From: Acidovorax kalamii
Lineage (GTDB): Bacteria > Pseudomonadota > Gammaproteobacteria > Burkholderiales > Burkholderiaceae_C
Direction of reading: 5' to 3'
NCBI RefSeq assembly: GCF_002245625.1
Contig: NZ_NOIG01000013.1
Span: forward strand, 124,001 to 188,000
Length of the DNA: 64,000 nucleotides
Below, in pieces: positions 63,224-64,000 of the stretch. Position 1 is the first letter of the stretch. The number at the start of each line of letters is the position of its first letter. The position numbers were made by a program, and so were the translations under genes. The notes below the pieces were generated by a model, which worked only from the letters and a program-made list of their open reading frames with translations, was not told the origin of the DNA and did not search any database.

Positions 63224-63589
63224 TCAGGCCGAGAAGCTGGAGCCACACCCGCAGGTGGTGGTAGCGTTGGGGTTCTTGATCACAAACTGGGCGCCCTGCA
63301 GGTCTTCCTTGTAGTCGATCTCGGCACCCACCAGGTACTGGTAGCTCATCGCATCGATCAACAGCGACACGCCATTCTTGGTCATGGTGGTGTCGTCTTC
63401 GTTGGTGATTTCGTCAAACGTGAAGCCGTACTGGAAGCCGGAGCATCCACCACCCTGCACAAACACGCGCAGCTTCAGGTCAGGGTTGCCTTCTTCGGCA
63501 ATCAGGTCCGCCACCTTGGCCGCAGCACTGTCGGTGAAGAGGATCGGGGCGGGCATTTCGGTCTGGATGTTGTCGGCAACGGCGCTCAT
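63224..63589 (-). CDS. erpA: Iron-sulfur cluster insertion protein ErpA
   Basis: A 121-residue A-type carrier with the three conserved Cys: [11 protein letters not shown] and the C-terminal CGCGSSF. It transfers [4Fe-4S] clusters to apoproteins. ATG 63589 has GGAG 7 nt upstream. It is convergent with anmK and followed upstream by a bactofilin gene on the same strand. Confidence 0.96.
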   Translation of the reverse strand: MSAVADNIQTEMPAPILFTDSAAAKVADLIAEEGNPDLKLRVFVQGGGCSGFQYGFTFDEITNEDDTTMTKNGVSLLIDAMSYQYLVGAEIDYKEDLQGAQFVIKNPNATTTCGCGSSFSA

Positions 63590-63649
63590 GGGGTACTCCG
63601 GGTTCGGTATTTGGGGTTAATACTACTGCAAACCGCTCGGGAATTCAGA

Positions 63650-64000
63650 TCACGGATTGTTTGACGCCAACTTCAGTGGGGGCTTTTCCTCGACCAGCAC
63701 GGCCGTCGGGAACAACTGCCCGGCAATCACAGCGCCCTGGTGCATCTCTAGCGCCCTGTAGTGCACGTTGCCGGTGATCTGCGCCTTGGGCTGCAGCTCC
63801 AGCAGCTCACCCGCATGCACGGGGCCCAGCACCTGACCGTTGATGATCACGTGGTCGGCATGCACAGCCCCCTCCACACGGGCGGTTTCCGAAATCACCA
63901 GGATGCTGGGCTGCTCTGCCCCCGCACGGATGTCGCCCACCACTTCACCGTCAATGCGCATGCCCTCGGCAAACAGCACATTGCCTTCGATTTTGGTGCC
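63650..64000 (-). CDS. Bactofilin-family protein, 5'-truncated by window edge
   Basis: The reading frame is open to base 64000, so the true start lies outside; an apparent GTG start at 63979 is internal. The visible part is the right-handed beta-helix of bactofilins, with short strand repeats (GTKIEGNVLFAEGMRIDGEV, VHADHVIINGQVLGPVHAG, AQITGNVHYRALEMHQGAVI). Bactofilins polymerise into membrane-linked filaments that organise wall synthesis and often act with M23 peptidases, one of which lies 2 kb away. Confidence 0.92.
   Translation of the reverse strand, partial: GTKIEGNVLFAEGMRIDGEVVGDIRAGAEQPSILVISETARVEGAVHADHVIINGQVLGPVHAGELLELQPKAQITGNVHYRALEMHQGAVIAGQLFPTAVLVEEKPPLKLASNNP

Noticed and set aside
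1..64000. CRISPR array
   Set aside because: No regularly spaced direct repeats of CRISPR length and no cas genes were seen. The repeats at 40.6 kb are too few and inverted.

Overview
The window looks like a chromosome segment of a Gram-negative betaproteobacterium of the order Burkholderiales, most likely the Comamonadaceae (Acidovorax-like). Reasons: high GC, four Bug-type periplasmic binding proteins, IPTL-CTERM-like surface proteins, a pair of DUF2917 genes, and short extragenic repeats with GCTATCAAA and CCCCCTGGAGG cores that I associate with this family. The identification rests on gene content and recall, not on a search.

Region 1, about 1-16 kb, is a copper/silver resistance island. 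It holds the tail of a metal-binding (HMA) protein, a Met-rich lipoprotein, a Cus-type efflux system (cusC, a cusB fused to a CusF-like domain, cusA) behind a Crp/Fnr-type regulator and a small Cys/His secreted protein, a divergent Spy/CpxP-like protein, a P-type ATPase with YHS and metal-binding N-terminal domains, a cueR-copZ pair divergent from a second, CopA-type ATPase, and an EamA transporter with a His-rich tail. A short tyrosine recombinase closes the island. Together these genes cover sensing (CueR, Crp-like), cytoplasmic chaperoning (CopZ), inner-membrane export (two ATPases) and export across the envelope (CusCBA).

Region 2, about 17-40.4 kb, is a catabolic accessory region, visibly less GC-rich than the right third in its first half. 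Cluster A (17.3-21.7 kb) has a LigI-like amidohydrolase, a carboxymuconolactone-decarboxylase-fold protein, a Bug protein, an SDR and a divergent LysR regulator. Cluster B (21.7-24.5 kb) has a ferredoxin-fold protein, a Bug protein and an alpha/beta hydrolase with Ala at the nucleophile position. A 28-bp site shared by both clusters suggests one LysR regulon. Next come a secreted penicillin-acylase-family enzyme, a porin and an IclR regulator. Cluster C (29.8-40.4 kb) is one tight operon: Bug, PaaG-like isomerase, NDP-forming acyl-CoA synthetase, fused hydratase/3-hydroxyacyl-CoA dehydrogenase, PcaF/PaaJ-like thiolase, second Bug, alpha/beta hydrolase and MmgE/PrpD protein. It reads as a CoA-dependent route for an unsaturated or cyclic acid. 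Matching TTCCA-N5-TGGAA palindromes lie upstream of the porin and of iclR.

Region 3, about 40.4-41.5 kb, is an eroded mobile segment: a perfect 25-bp inverted repeat around 5 bp, further copies of its inner motif, and a decayed nuclease-like gene.

Region 4, about 41.5-64 kb, is mostly core chromosome: a LuxR regulator with a divergent lipoprotein hydrolase, glmS, an Lrp regulator, a MASE2 diguanylate cyclase, an orphan histidine kinase, glmU, a FabF-like synthase with a divergent TetR regulator, a three-gene surface locus (TIG-domain protein, small IPTL-CTERM-like protein, collagen-like protein), two DUF2917 genes with a divergent LysR regulator, tyrS, an M23 peptidase, anmK, erpA and a bactofilin cut by the window end. 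GlmS, GlmU, the M23 peptidase, AnmK and bactofilin all bear on cell-wall synthesis, remodelling or shape.
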